Assembly (NCBI RefSeq): GCF_044762655.1
Contig: NZ_JBIWER010000008.1
Span: 62,001 to 126,000, forward strand
DNA length: 64,000 bases
Direction: 5' to 3'
Origin: Psychrobacillus sp044762655
GTDB lineage: Bacteria > Bacillota > Bacilli > Bacillales_A > Planococcaceae
In this document: in pieces, positions 49,473 to 58,215 of the stretch
How the letters are laid out: every line of letters starts with the position of its first letter
Position numbering within the stretch: position 1 is the first letter of the stretch
Notes under the pieces: model-generated
The model's database searches: none
What the model was told of the DNA's origin: nothing
Seen by the model: the letters and a program-made list of their open reading frames with translations, nothing else
Translations under genes and position numbers: made by a program

Positions 49473-50360
49473 ATGAATTTTGGACAAATATTAACGGCAA
49501 TGGTGACTCCTTTTGATCATAACGAAGAGATTGACTTTCCAGCTACACGAAACTTAATAAATTACTTAATCGATAATGGAACAGAAGGATTAGTTGTATC
49601 TGGTACAACTGGAGAGTCTCCGACATTAACGGAGGAAGAAAAAGTTCAATTGTTTAAATTTACTGTGGAGGTTGTGAATGGAAGAGTTCCTGTAATTGCT
49701 GGAACTGGCTCGTATAATACAAAAGCGTCCATCGAGCTAACAAAACGTGCAACTGATGCAGGTGTCGATGGTATTATGCTAGTTGTTCCTTATTACAACA
49801 AGCCATCACAAGAAGGCATGTACCAGCATTTCAAAGCAATTGCAGCAGCTACATCCCTGCCGATTATGCTATACAATATTCCAGGTCGTAGTGTAGTCAA
49901 TATGACGGTTGATACAGTAATCCGCCTGTCTCAAATACCTAATATCGTATCGATAAAGGAAGCTAGCGGCAACTTAGATACAATGGCTGAAATCATCAGC
50001 AATACACGCGAAGACTTTTCCCTCTATAGCGGCGACGATGGGTTAACAATTCCAGTACTATCGATTGGAGGTGCAGGTGTCATTTCCGTAGCATCTCATG
50101 TTATCGGAAACGAAATGCAAGCGATGATTGCAAAATTCAACAGTGGCAATATAAAAGAGGCTGCTAGTGATCACCGCACGTTATTACCGATTATGAAGGC
50201 ATTATTTGCTGCACCAAACCCGACACCTGTAAAAACTGCTTTAAATTTAAAAGGAATTCCTGTAGGTGGTGTACGCCTACCAATGATTCCATTAAACGCC
50301 GAGGAGCTTAGCACATTGCAAAATGTATTATCTTCACATTTAGAAACAGTCTCATTATAA
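49473..50360 (+). CDS. dapA: 4-hydroxy-tetrahydrodipicolinate synthase
   Basis: Condenses pyruvate and aspartate semialdehyde, the committed step to diaminopimelate and lysine. The 295-residue TIM-barrel protein shows the family motifs GTTGESPTLTEEE, YYNKPSQEGMYQHF and LYNIPGRS, and the Schiff-base lysine in IVSIKEASG (K163 region). The ATG is preceded by GTGGAGAAG. It is a single-gene transcription unit with its own lysine riboswitch and a strong terminator, unlike the asd-dapG-dapA cluster of B. subtilis. Confidence 0.95.
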   Translation: MNFGQILTAMVTPFDHNEEIDFPATRNLINYLIDNGTEGLVVSGTTGESPTLTEEEKVQLFKFTVEVVNGRVPVIAGTGSYNTKASIELTKRATDAGVDGIMLVVPYYNKPSQEGMYQHFKAIAAATSLPIMLYNIPGRSVVNMTVDTVIRLSQIPNIVSIKEASGNLDTMAEIISNTREDFSLYSGDDGLTIPVLSIGGAGVISVASHVIGNEMQAMIAKFNSGNIKEAASDHRTLLPIMKALFAAPNPTPVKTALNLKGIPVGGVRLPMIPLNAEELSTLQNVLSSHLETVSL

Positions 50361-50361
50361 G

Positions 50362-50404
50362 AAAAAAGAGCGAATTCGATCTACACCAGAATTCGCTCTT
50401 TTTT
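50362..50404 (+). terminator. Terminator of dapA
   Basis: A 16-bp stem, AAAAAAGAGCGAATTC with GAATTCGCTCTTTTTT, followed by more T. Confidence 0.92.
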
Positions 50405-50849
50405 TACTTGGCTCTCTTTAAAGAAAAGGTTTATGTCGCAAGTGATATTCATTTAATACACGAAAATCCTACTTTTAACTACAGACTTCCTAATGATATG
50501 AGAAACTTCATAAAACTGCGACCTATAACTTAATTTTATGAACCAACGGCAGCGTTGTTCCAGGAAGGGATTGACGTCCTAATTGTTGAATTTATTATAT
50601 GGGGACAAGTTAGTCTAAGATAAGATTGGGATTTTTTATTTCACATTTTACTCATACAGTGATGTAAATGGTTTGTTTATCAGTTGAAAGAACAAATGCG
50701 CAAGCGACTATGTTAGCTCTGAAAAGCCATGAAAGAATTACAATAAAGGCGATCTTTTCCTTTATTCACTAGTCGGACATAAGCAGTTAGATTAAATCTA
50801 TAATTGAATTGAAAAACTAAAAATCAAAAACAGACAGGGGTTAGTAAAA
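50405..50849. other. Gene-free region
   Basis: I see no gene, hairpin terminator or recognisable repeat in these ~445 bases between dapA and the VOC gene. All frames on both strands are interrupted by stops. The only clear signal is GGGGTTAG, the ribosome site of the next gene. Confidence 0.5.
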
Positions 50850-51200
50850 ATGATAAAAGGTTTTGGAGGAATATTTTGGAGAACTAAGAATATGGAAGTT
50901 ATAAAAAAATGGTACAGTGAAGTACTAAAGATTGAAGAAATAGAAAGCTGGAATGGGACAGTTATTAAACCTCAATTAGGAAATGAGACTATCTTTTCTT
51001 TTTTTACAGAGAATGACAGTTACTTTCCAACTGAACAACAAGTGATGTTAAATTTTCAAGTACATGATTTGAACGAGACTATCAAACATCTTGAAGACAT
51101 TGGTGTACCACTTGAAAAGGAAAAAGAGATTAGCGAATATGGAAAGTTTATTTGGATTAAAGATCCTGAAGGTCGACTGATGGAGCTTTGGGAGAAATAG
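50850..51200 (+). CDS. VOC-family (glyoxalase-fold) protein
   Basis: A 116-residue protein of the vicinal-oxygen-chelate fold with two beta-alpha-beta-beta-beta modules: GGIFWRTKNMEVIKKWYSEVL opens the first and LEDIGVPLEKEKEISEYGKFIWIKDPEGRLMELWE closes the second. The final ME-LWE glutamate is the usual metal ligand position. Function within the family (lyase, resistance, dioxygenase) is not determined. A ribosome site with GGGG precedes the ATG. Confidence 0.8.
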   Translation: MIKGFGGIFWRTKNMEVIKKWYSEVLKIEEIESWNGTVIKPQLGNETIFSFFTENDSYFPTEQQVMLNFQVHDLNETIKHLEDIGVPLEKEKEISEYGKFIWIKDPEGRLMELWEK

Positions 51201-51235
51201 AGGATTTTAAGGATTGGAAAAACTAAAAAAGACAA

Positions 51236-51273
51236 AAAAATGAGCTCGGATATTCTTCTCCAAGCTCATTTTT
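51236..51273. terminator. Bidirectional terminator between VOC and DUF1456 genes
   Basis: AAAAATGAGCT pairs with AGCTCATTTTT, 11 bp, around a 16-base loop. Confidence 0.85.
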
Positions 51274-51295
51274 CATAATAGTAGTTCATTAAACT

Positions 51296-51808
51296 TTAAC
51301 CTCTATATTTCACCGCTAGACCTTTTAAGAATTTGCGGGCGAAATTATCCCCGCATTCTTTATAATTACGGTGACCAGGCTTTCGTAAAATGGCGCCTAG
51401 TTCCCCTTTTGAAACAGCGATACCACCATCATCTAAAATATCTAGCATATCCTCTGTTGTTAATTGCAGTGCTACCTTGAGCTTCTTCAATAGCATATTA
51501 TTCACATGGTCCTTCTGCTGCTCAGTTAGCTCAGGACTAGCTGGCTGCTCTGGTTTAGGATCCTGTTTTCCTCTTTTATAAGTGATGTGACCATTCAAAA
51601 ATGACTCCAGCATTTTATTATTACACTTCATATGGTTGTCATCATCCACTACTTCTTCATCGCCATCATCTTCTTTTGATTTCGTAAGAATTTTGAGTAC
51701 CTCTTCCTTTGTGACTTCCACGCCACCAAGTTTAAAAATCTCTACCATGTCCTTATTTTTAATATCTAAGGCATATCTCAATCTGATTAATATATCATTA
51801 TTCTCCAT
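51296..51808 (-). CDS. DUF1456 (YehS-like) protein
   Basis: A 170-residue protein containing two copies of a ~65-residue motif, starting LIRLRYALDIKNKDMVEIFKLGGVEVTKEEV and, in the second half, KKLKVALQLTTEDMLDILDDGGIAVSKGEL. Each copy ends with a short basic motif (FLNGHITYKRG; FLKGLAVKYRG). This duplicated architecture is that of DUF1456/YehS, a family without a known role. The middle contains an acidic linker. GGAGG is 7 bases before the ATG. Confidence 0.85.
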   Translation of the reverse strand: MENNDILIRLRYALDIKNKDMVEIFKLGGVEVTKEEVLKILTKSKEDDGDEEVVDDDNHMKCNNKMLESFLNGHITYKRGKQDPKPEQPASPELTEQQKDHVNNMLLKKLKVALQLTTEDMLDILDDGGIAVSKGELGAILRKPGHRNYKECGDNFARKFLKGLAVKYRG

Positions 51809-51867
51809 TTAAAAGCCTCCTATAATTATTATTAGAATAGCACTTCTTCTATAATTTGAGCTAGTAT

Positions 51868-51907
51868 TAAAAAACTGGAGAAGAAAATTTCACATTTCCC
51901 CTCCAGT
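51868..51907 (-). terminator. Terminator of phoU / the pst operon
   Basis: On the minus strand ACTGGAG pairs with CTCCAGT around a 20-base loop, followed by TTTTTTAATAC. It lies shortly after the phoU stop. Confidence 0.7.
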
Positions 51908-51922
51908 ATCTATATTTATTAA

Positions 51923-52582
51923 TTATGAATTGAAATCATAAATTTGACCTTTTATCAAATATGCAGTACTTTCAGCAATATTTGTTATATGGTCTGCTGT
52001 TCTCTCCAGAAAACGATTGATGAATAATAATTGTACGAGCTGGTTAGTTTCTTCTGGATGCTCACTAAGATAAGCAGTAAGTTTTTTATAAGTTTCCCTG
52101 CTATGTTGATCGACCTCATCCTCTAGGTCGGCAACTTCTTTCGCAAGTAGAATTTTTTCCTCTAAAAAAGATTGCAGTGCTTTTTTGAGCATTTCAATCG
52201 ATAAATCCTTCATCTGCTCTAGATGCGTAATATTTAGTAAAGGGGTAGGCTTTCCGATTTTAATCGTTGCTTTTGCAATATTAACCGCAAAATCCGCCAC
52301 TCGCTCGATTTCAGAGGAGATTTTAAGGATACCAATAATCTCCCGTAAGTCTCTAGAAACAGGTGCTTCTTTTGCCATAATCCAAATGGTGAACTGATTA
52401 ATCTCTGTTTCCAGTTTATCAATTGCTGTATCACCCTCAATAACCTTTAAAGCAATTTCTACATCTTGTGTTTTTAAAGCTTTAAAAGATTTTTCGAGAG
52501 CTACAATGGAAAGTTCACCCATTTCAGTAATTTTACTTTTTAGTTCGTCTAAATTATTTTCAAAGTTTACACGGATGCTCAT
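51923..52582 (-). CDS. phoU: Phosphate transport regulator PhoU
   Basis: Cytoplasmic helical-bundle regulator of phosphate uptake, 219 residues. Two tandem PhoU repeats are seen; the metal-contact pattern is ExxRxxD (SSEIERVADFAVNIAK in the first half, NRFLERTADHITNIAES in the second). The start is the ATG after GGAGGGTACAA; the frame stays open 43 codons upstream into an unusual insertion, but that part is not expected to be translated. It follows pstB, separated by 286 bases. Confidence 0.9.
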   Translation of the reverse strand: MSIRVNFENNLDELKSKITEMGELSIVALEKSFKALKTQDVEIALKVIEGDTAIDKLETEINQFTIWIMAKEAPVSRDLREIIGILKISSEIERVADFAVNIAKATIKIGKPTPLLNITHLEQMKDLSIEMLKKALQSFLEEKILLAKEVADLEDEVDQHSRETYKKLTAYLSEHPEETNQLVQLLFINRFLERTADHITNIAESTAYLIKGQIYDFNS

Positions 52583-52868
52583 TTGTACCCTCCTATTATC
52601 CACATTTACGCGCTGACCGATTAAATTCACCACGTCCTGTGGCGACGAGATCGGCACTAGTACTTCCAGTACGTCGTAAGACTCCCTCTTCATGGCTTGG
52701 TTGAAGCACAAAAAAGCGTAAGTGGGAGATTAACTGCCCCTAAAAGTCCGAATTGTTCGGCCCAACAGGATGTTGGTCACTCAGACAATGCCGCACGATG
52801 CACGTTATTTGCCTGAGTTCCGCTTTGAATCAGTGGGACAAGCATACCCCATTGATTGATGTTTTACT
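52583..52868. repeat. GC-richer hairpin-rich insertion between pstB and phoU
   Basis: A 286-bp stretch with higher GC than its surroundings and several short perfect hairpins: CCGAA/TTCGG (52748-52760), CCAACA/TGTTGG (52762-52776), and AGTACT...AGTACG (about 52659-52672). There is no gene of its own; the frame upstream of phoU that runs through it looks like read-through. The packing of hairpins suggests a mobile repeat or a structured RNA. Family not recognised. Confidence 0.5.
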
Positions 52869-53639
52869 TTAACCGAATCGACCTGTTACGTAATCTTCTG
52901 TTCTTTGATCCTGTGGTGTAGAGAAAATGTTATCTGTATCATCATATTCAACTACTTCTCCATTTAAGAAAAACGCGGTTTTATCAGAGATACGAGCGGC
53001 TTGCTGCATGTTATGAGTAACAATGACAATCGTATAATCTCGCTTCATATTGTTGATTAGCTCTTCTATTTTTAACGTTGAAATTGGGTCTAACGCAGAA
53101 GTAGGCTCGTCCATTAAAATAATATCAGGTTTCATCGCTATCGCACGCGCTATACAAACGCGCTGTTGCTGACCGCCTGATAAACCAAGTGCGGATGTTT
53201 TAAGACGATCTTTTACCTCATCCCAAATCGCTGCACTACGCAAACTTTCTTCAACAATTATATTTAATTCTTTTTTATTTTTAATACCCTGCATTCTTGG
53301 ACCATAGGCAACATTGTCATAAATACTCATTGGGAATAAGTTTGGCTTTTGAAATACCATTCCAACTTTTGTACGTAGCTTAATCACATCATTGGATTTA
53401 TAAATATTCTCATGATCAATAACGACATCTCCTGTAATTTTCACACCGTCGATTAAATCATTCATACGATTTAATGTACGTAAAAAAGTAGATTTACCGC
53501 AGCCTGAAGGACCGATTAAAGCAGTAACCTCTTTTTCAGAAATAGCAAGATCTACTCCGAATAATGCCTGTTTTTCCCCATAGAATAAATTCAAATCTCT
53601 TACATTAATAATTGCTGTATCTTGTTTACGTTGCTCCAT
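52869..53639 (-). CDS. pstB: Phosphate ABC transporter ATPase PstB
   Basis: ATPase subunit of the high-affinity phosphate importer, 256 residues. Walker A is GPSGCGKST (about 43-51), followed by RTLNRMNDLI typical of PstB. The signature is LSGGQQQR, Walker B ILMDEPTSALDP, and the H-loop THNMQQA. It lies 80 bases downstream of pstA in the pstS-pstC-pstA-pstB order. Confidence 0.94.
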   Translation of the reverse strand: MEQRKQDTAIINVRDLNLFYGEKQALFGVDLAISEKEVTALIGPSGCGKSTFLRTLNRMNDLIDGVKITGDVVIDHENIYKSNDVIKLRTKVGMVFQKPNLFPMSIYDNVAYGPRMQGIKNKKELNIIVEESLRSAAIWDEVKDRLKTSALGLSGGQQQRVCIARAIAMKPDIILMDEPTSALDPISTLKIEELINNMKRDYTIVIVTHNMQQAARISDKTAFFLNGEVVEYDDTDNIFSTPQDQRTEDYVTGRFG

Positions 53640-53719
53640 ATGCTAAAATACCTTCCCCACTCGATTTTTTTGGTCGTTAGCTCAGCATGTTCTTTTGCTG
53701 TGGTTTCGTTAACATACTC

Positions 53720-54547
53720 TTACTTATTGGTTGCTTTGTTAAATTTTTTCGATATATATGTTGCGGAAAGATTGATTGCTAAAATAATTACGATTAACAC
53801 AATACCTACTGCTGCTGCAAGTTCAATGTCTCCAGACTCTTGTGTAACTAAATATGCATGAACAGTTAACGTTCTAGCTGAAGATAGAATGCTATCTGGC
53901 ATAGCTGCTACTGTACCTGCAGTTAAGAATATGGCAGCTGATTCTCCAACGATTCGTCCAACGGAAAGGATAATCCCAGATAAAATCCCCGGCATGGAAC
54001 TTGGTAATATTACTTTATATAGTGTTTGTAGTTTGGTTGTCCCTAGTGCTAAGGATCCTTCACGATACGAACGTGGCACTGTTTTTAAAGCTTCTTCTGT
54101 TGTACGAATGATAACAGGTAGTACTATAATCGTTAAGGTCAAGGAAGCTGCTAAAATCGACATACCCAATTTTAAGGTTGTAACAAAGAATACGGCTCCA
54201 AACAATCCATAGATGATGGATGGAATCCCTGTTAAACTCTCTGTTGCAAAGCGTATTAGTCTAACTAATCGCCCTTGTTTAGCGTATTCCTGCAAATAAA
54301 CCGCTGCTAGAATTCCGATTGGCGTTGCAATAACTAACGAAATTAGAACTGTGTAAATAGTTGTTATAATCATTGGCCAAATACCACCACCACCAGCTGG
54401 TGAATAATCACCAAAGATGAAATCGAAGCTTATCAAGCCAATACCTTTATAAAAGATAAACCCAACAATCATCACGAGGACGGCAACGGATAAGATAGCG
54501 GATAACCATAAAAGTCCACGGAACAAGTTATCTTTAAATTGTCTCAT
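53720..54547 (-). CDS. pstA: Phosphate ABC transporter permease PstA
   Basis: Membrane permease of 275 residues with six helices. The ABC permease signature is seen in the YREGSLALGTTKLQTLYKVILP loop. I start at the ATG after GGGAGG (54547), giving a one-base gap from the pstC stop; the frame is open 7 codons further upstream. Partner of PstC in the channel. Confidence 0.93.
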   Translation of the reverse strand: MRQFKDNLFRGLLWLSAILSVAVLVMIVGFIFYKGIGLISFDFIFGDYSPAGGGGIWPMIITTIYTVLISLVIATPIGILAAVYLQEYAKQGRLVRLIRFATESLTGIPSIIYGLFGAVFFVTTLKLGMSILAASLTLTIIVLPVIIRTTEEALKTVPRSYREGSLALGTTKLQTLYKVILPSSMPGILSGIILSVGRIVGESAAIFLTAGTVAAMPDSILSSARTLTVHAYLVTQESGDIELAAAVGIVLIVIILAINLSATYISKKFNKATNK

Positions 54548-54548
54548 C

Positions 54549-55463
54549 TTAGTTACCTCCCTTTGCACTTATTTTCGCTAATACAAAATTTAGTATTAAG
54601 ATAAATGAGAATAAAACAATACCGGTTGCAAATAACATTTCCTGATGTGTCCCAAATGCATAGCCCATTTCTAATGCTATATTCGTCGTAAGCGGTCGAA
54701 CACTATCTCCTAGGCTCGTTGGTACGATTAAGCTATTACCAGCAACTAAAATAACTGCCATTGTTTCTCCAATTGCACGACCTAGGCCTAATACAATTGC
54801 GGTCATAATACCGGATTTAGCTGCTGGTACAATTACTTTAAAAATAGTCCCTATTTGAGATACTCCAAGAGCTAATGATCCTTCACGATAGGTTTGTGGG
54901 ACAGCGCGAATTGCTGTCTCAGCTACAGTCACAATAGTAGGAAGCATCATGATAGCAAGAACAAGAATAACAGCTATTAAGCTTTGTCCTTTTACTAAAC
55001 CGAAAGTATTTTGTAAAAACGGTACGATAATAGCTAGTCCAAATACCCCGTATAAAACAGATGGGATACCAGCTAACAATTGGATAGCTGGTGAAATAAT
55101 TTTGGCGATTCTACTTGAGGCAATTTCAGCTAAGAAAATAGCAGTAAATAAGCCAATTGGAACACCAATGATTAGCGCTCCGATTGTTGCAAAAATGGAT
55201 GCAACAATCATTGGGAATATACCGAATTTATCTTCACTCGGTACCCAATCACTGCCAAATATAAAGTCTATAAAGCTATAGCCCTCCGCTACAAAAGGAT
55301 GAGCTCCTTTATAAAATACAAATCCAATGATTAACAATAAAGTTACTACAGAGAGAAGCGCACAGATTAAGAATACTCGCTGCGACATTTTCTCAAGCAT
55401 ATATTTCCTTTTGTTTGCTTTGCCGATTTCTATTGCTTGCTTGTTAGTTGTTGGGATAGACAC
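54549..55463 (-). CDS. pstC: Phosphate ABC transporter permease PstC
   Basis: Membrane permease of 304 residues, with the family segment GAHPFVAEGYSFIDFIFGSDW after the first helix and the EAA loop YREGSLALGVSQIGTIFKVIVP. The start is GTG (GTG-TCT-ATC-CCA) 7 bases after GGAGG. It follows pstS by 58 bases. Confidence 0.93.
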   Translation of the reverse strand: MSIPTTNKQAIEIGKANKRKYMLEKMSQRVFLICALLSVVTLLLIIGFVFYKGAHPFVAEGYSFIDFIFGSDWVPSEDKFGIFPMIVASIFATIGALIIGVPIGLFTAIFLAEIASSRIAKIISPAIQLLAGIPSVLYGVFGLAIIVPFLQNTFGLVKGQSLIAVILVLAIMMLPTIVTVAETAIRAVPQTYREGSLALGVSQIGTIFKVIVPAAKSGIMTAIVLGLGRAIGETMAVILVAGNSLIVPTSLGDSVRPLTTNIALEMGYAFGTHQEMLFATGIVLFSFILILNFVLAKISAKGGN

Positions 55464-55521
55464 TCTTATTCCTCCAAAATTAAGTCAAAAATTATGTTGT
55501 TGTCTTCCTGTTAAATTGAAT

Positions 55522-56367
55522 TTACTGTACTGGAATCGCTCCTGCTTCTGCTGCGATTTTCTGTCCAGCTTCACTTAGGATAAAGTCTATAAAACGTTGT
55601 CCTGCATCGGTTAATTTTCCTTCTTTATGAACAAACAAAAATGGTCTAGACAGGCTGTATTTTTCTTTTAGAACATTTTCTGCAGTAGCTGCTACTCCAT
55701 CAATATCGATTGTTGAAATGGATTCATCTATATATTCAAAGGAGATAAAACCAACTGCATGCTTGTTGTTTGCAACGGTCGTTTTAATATTCCCATTACC
55801 GCTAGCAATGATTGCGTTTCTGATTAACTCACCAGAGCTATAGTCTACGATTTCTTGGAACGCATCTCGTGAACCTGATCCATCTTCTCGAGAAACAACT
55901 ACGATTTCCATATCCTTACCGCCAAGTTCTTTCCAGTTTGTCACTTTTCCAGTGAACACTTGTTTAACCTGCTCCATCGTTAGGTCTTTAACTTTGTTTG
56001 TTGGATGAGTTACTACTACAATTCCATCGTAAGCAATAACTGTTTCTTGCAAGCCACTCTCTTTTTCTTCGTCCTTTAAATCTCGCGAGGACATCCCAAT
56101 CTCGGACACTCCACTAATTGCGTTCGTAATTCCAGCGGAGGAACCGATTTGATTTATCTCAATATTCGTGTCGTCTTCTTCTGTATATTTTGCTGCTAGC
56201 TTTTCAGCTAACGGTCCAACAGATGTCGATCCTGAAATAGATACGGTAGCATGATTGCTCCCTGAGTCTTGTGTATCATTATTGTCGTTCGTACATGCTG
56301 ATAGTACAGTAAGTATAGACAGTGACAGTGTTAATAGTCCGATTTTTACTTTTTTCAAGCTGATCAT
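55522..56367 (-). CDS. pstS: Phosphate-binding lipoprotein PstS
   Basis: Extracellular phosphate-capture lipoprotein of 281 residues. The signal peptide ends in LSAC (C25) for lipidation. The phosphate-binding residues lie in ISGSTSVGPLAEKLA, GSSAGITNAISG and SREDGSGSRDAF. GGAGG precedes the ATG. First gene of the pst operon, with PhoP boxes upstream. Confidence 0.93.
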   Translation of the reverse strand: MISLKKVKIGLLTLSLSILTVLSACTNDNNDTQDSGSNHATVSISGSTSVGPLAEKLAAKYTEEDDTNIEINQIGSSAGITNAISGVSEIGMSSRDLKDEEKESGLQETVIAYDGIVVVTHPTNKVKDLTMEQVKQVFTGKVTNWKELGGKDMEIVVVSREDGSGSRDAFQEIVDYSSGELIRNAIIASGNGNIKTTVANNKHAVGFISFEYIDESISTIDIDGVAATAENVLKEKYSLSRPFLFVHKEGKLTDAGQRFIDFILSEAGQKIAAEAGAIPVQ

Positions 56368-56440
56368 TTCTTACCTCCAAAAAAATATGTTAGGTATTTT
56401 CTGATGACGAAATTTGTCTAATTGTAGAATATATGCCTAG

Positions 56441-56519
56441 TGTAAATTTTAGCTACTTCATTTGTAAAGGTTTTGTAAATTTTATTAAAAACAAGCTGTT
56501 TAGTGTAAAAAATTGTGAA
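56441..56519 (-). promoter_or_regulatory. PhoP box cluster upstream of pstS
   Basis: On the minus strand TTTACA occurs at 56479-56474 and 56468-56463, 11 bases apart, and again at 56446-56441, 22 bases on. A further pair, TTCACA (56519-56514) and TTTACA (56509-56504), lies upstream. This matches the PhoP consensus TT(A/T/C)ACA repeated with 11-bp period, as at B. subtilis pstS. Confidence 0.8.
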
Positions 56520-56600
56520 AATTATGATTATGGAAGTTAAATTAGGATGCGTATAATTTCTCGTATATATTACTACCGAGCTAAAATCATTTAGATAAAT

Positions 56601-56640
56601 AATAAAAGCAAGAAAATTCACTGCTGAACTTTCTTGCTTT
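56601..56640 (-). terminator. Terminator of the aadK-like gene
   Basis: On the minus strand AAAGCAAGAAA pairs with TTTTCTTGCTTT, with an inner TTCAG/CTGAA-like loop, then TATT. Confidence 0.8.
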
Positions 56641-56660
56641 AGATTTAGATTTAGATTTCA

Positions 56661-57533
56661 TTAATAAATTTCCGTTGCGGTAGGGGATAAGTTTTTAATA
56701 TGCATTAGATAAGTAGTAACTTTTTCATACTCTTCACTTGAGTAGTAAAATTCAAATCTATCAGCAACAAATTCGGCTGTAGCTCGAAATAGTTTTACCA
56801 TTGCAAATAATCCGCTCCAAACATCTTCATAGCTTCCACTTGCAAATGTAGAGAGGAGCTCTTGCCATTCTTTTTCTGAAAGATATTTCTCCAAGTATTT
56901 ACCGCTTTTACCTATACTAACGGAATAATCCTGTTCTATGCCAACCTTCCATTCAAGCATTTGGATGAGCATTGGTCTAAGAATAGTATTTAAATGCTCG
57001 TGAGCATAAGGAATTTCGCTTCTCCATAGTCCCTTTGCCACATATGTAGTGACCCACCAAAATTCATTGCAGCAATCTGCAAAATATTCAGCAGAAGGAC
57101 GCTTTACCCAATAATCCTCATCTGTTGGTGATGCAACTTCTGGTAAACAGTCATCCTTGTCCAGCAAAATAACCGTTAACTTATCCTCTTTACAATACTT
57201 ATCTGCTTCCTCTGACGGAACAAGTGTTAGATTAAGTCGATTTCCGTCCGTAAACAGCATGAGATAGGAGAATCTACCACCTAAAGTTTGGGGGAACATG
57301 GACATTTCCTCGGGAGTTTGCATAATGATTCGTTTCCCGAATACATCTATCCATTCTCGGTCTTCTATAAATGATTTCATATCTGATACAAGATAAACAA
57401 TATCAAAATCCTGGAATACATCCTTTGGAGCATTCGGGTTAGCCCGAGAACCATTTAGTCCAACTGCTCGAATTCTTTCGTCATTTTCTGCATAGGTCAA
57501 AATTAATTCCATCATTTGCTTTGAAGATCTAAT
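56661..57533 (-). CDS. aadK: Aminoglycoside 6-adenylyltransferase (AadK-like), probable ATT start
   Basis: Nucleotidyltransferase of about 290 residues related to B. subtilis AadK, which adenylylates streptomycin. The active site is the GSRANPN motif (GS-x-D-x-D type, with FQDFDIVYLV after it); DCCNEFWWVTTYVAKGL and WQELLSTFASGSYEDVW match the family. The first in-frame ATG pair lies 26 bases from a strong GGAGG. Six codons upstream, at proper spacing, lies ATT-AGA-TCT-TCA-AAG-CAA, giving MRSSKQMMEL, which lines up with the AadK N-terminus MRSEQEMMDI. I therefore propose an ATT start. Confidence 0.8.
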   Translation of the reverse strand: MRSSKQMMELILTYAENDERIRAVGLNGSRANPNAPKDVFQDFDIVYLVSDMKSFIEDREWIDVFGKRIIMQTPEEMSMFPQTLGGRFSYLMLFTDGNRLNLTLVPSEEADKYCKEDKLTVILLDKDDCLPEVASPTDEDYWVKRPSAEYFADCCNEFWWVTTYVAKGLWRSEIPYAHEHLNTILRPMLIQMLEWKVGIEQDYSVSIGKSGKYLEKYLSEKEWQELLSTFASGSYEDVWSGLFAMVKLFRATAEFVADRFEFYYSSEEYEKVTTYLMHIKNLSPTATEIY

Positions 57534-57552
57534 GTTTTGCCCCTCCTTTAGT

Positions 57553-57603
57553 AAAAAGCGCCTGTCTCTAAATACAGAATTGTATTAGAACCAGGCACCT
57601 TTT
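57553..57603 (-). terminator. Terminator of the SRPBCC gene (GGTGCC-type hairpin)
   Basis: On the minus strand GTGCCTGG-TTCTAATACA pairs with TGTATTTAGA-ACAGGCGC, then TTTTTAC. A similar hairpin in the other orientation lies at 59458-59504. Confidence 0.75.
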
Positions 57604-57607
57604 TTAA

Positions 57608-58030
57608 TTATTGTTGTTCCGCGTGTTTTTTGAAGTTATTTAAAATGGCTTGCCAGCCTTCCTGCTGCATTTCGATTGGATTCGTTGTTTCTGGATCGAA
57701 AACTTCTACCACTTTCGTGTCGTTTCCTTGTGGGATAAAAGTGATTTCTACTTCTCTTCCATCCTCTAATTTATAAGAAATAAATTCATGGTTACGCACT
57801 TCATCGTAAATCCCTCCAAAATCAAAACCAAAGCTGCCATCCTTCGCTTCCATTCTAGTTACAAATTTCCCACCGGCTCTTAAATCATTTTCGGCGTGTG
57901 GTGTGTGCCAATCTTCAGAAGCATTATTCCACTTTGTTATATGTTCTGGCTCTGTCCAATATTCCCATACTTTTTCAACTGGTGCTTGTACTATTGCCTC
58001 AACTGTAATAGCAGAATTACTAGTGCCCAT
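57608..58030 (-). CDS. SRPBCC (AHSA1-like) domain protein
   Basis: A 140-residue START/Bet v1-like fold protein, starting TVEAIVQAPVEKVWEYWTEPEHITKWN and ending GWQAILNNFKKHAEQ, as in the Aha1-like SRPBCC group. It would bind a hydrophobic ligand in its cavity; no function is known for this type. Start at the ATG 8 bases after AAGGAG; a GTG three codons upstream is also open. Confidence 0.82.
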   Translation of the reverse strand: MGTSNSAITVEAIVQAPVEKVWEYWTEPEHITKWNNASEDWHTPHAENDLRAGGKFVTRMEAKDGSFGFDFGGIYDEVRNHEFISYKLEDGREVEITFIPQGNDTKVVEVFDPETTNPIEMQQEGWQAILNNFKKHAEQQ

Positions 58031-58165
58031 TATATCCACTCCTTTTCTTTGCTAGTCTCTCAACATTCGCTGTTTCTATTCATTATTCCTTCTTCGTTAA
58101 TAAAAATCAATTGAATTCTACTGATATTTATTTTAAATATTTCTAGATTGCATTTTATAGTTTCA

Positions 58166-58208
58166 AAAAGACGTAGCCACACCTTTCCAGGTGAAGCAAC
58201 ATCTTTTT
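58166..58208 (-). terminator. Terminator of the 60-residue gene
   Basis: A long imperfect stem, AGATGTTGC...CACCT with AGGTG...GGCTACGTCT, followed by TTTTTG on the minus strand. Confidence 0.7.
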
Positions 58209-58215
58209 ATACTAC

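Noticed and set aside
49154..49516. Short frames on both strands between nrnB and dapA
   Set aside because: They fall inside the lysine riboswitch aptamer and terminator, which explain the sequence conservation there.
52583..52711. N-terminal extension of PhoU by 43 residues
   Set aside because: A GGAGGG ribosome site sits directly before the family-standard start at 52582, and the extension lies in the hairpin-rich insertion.
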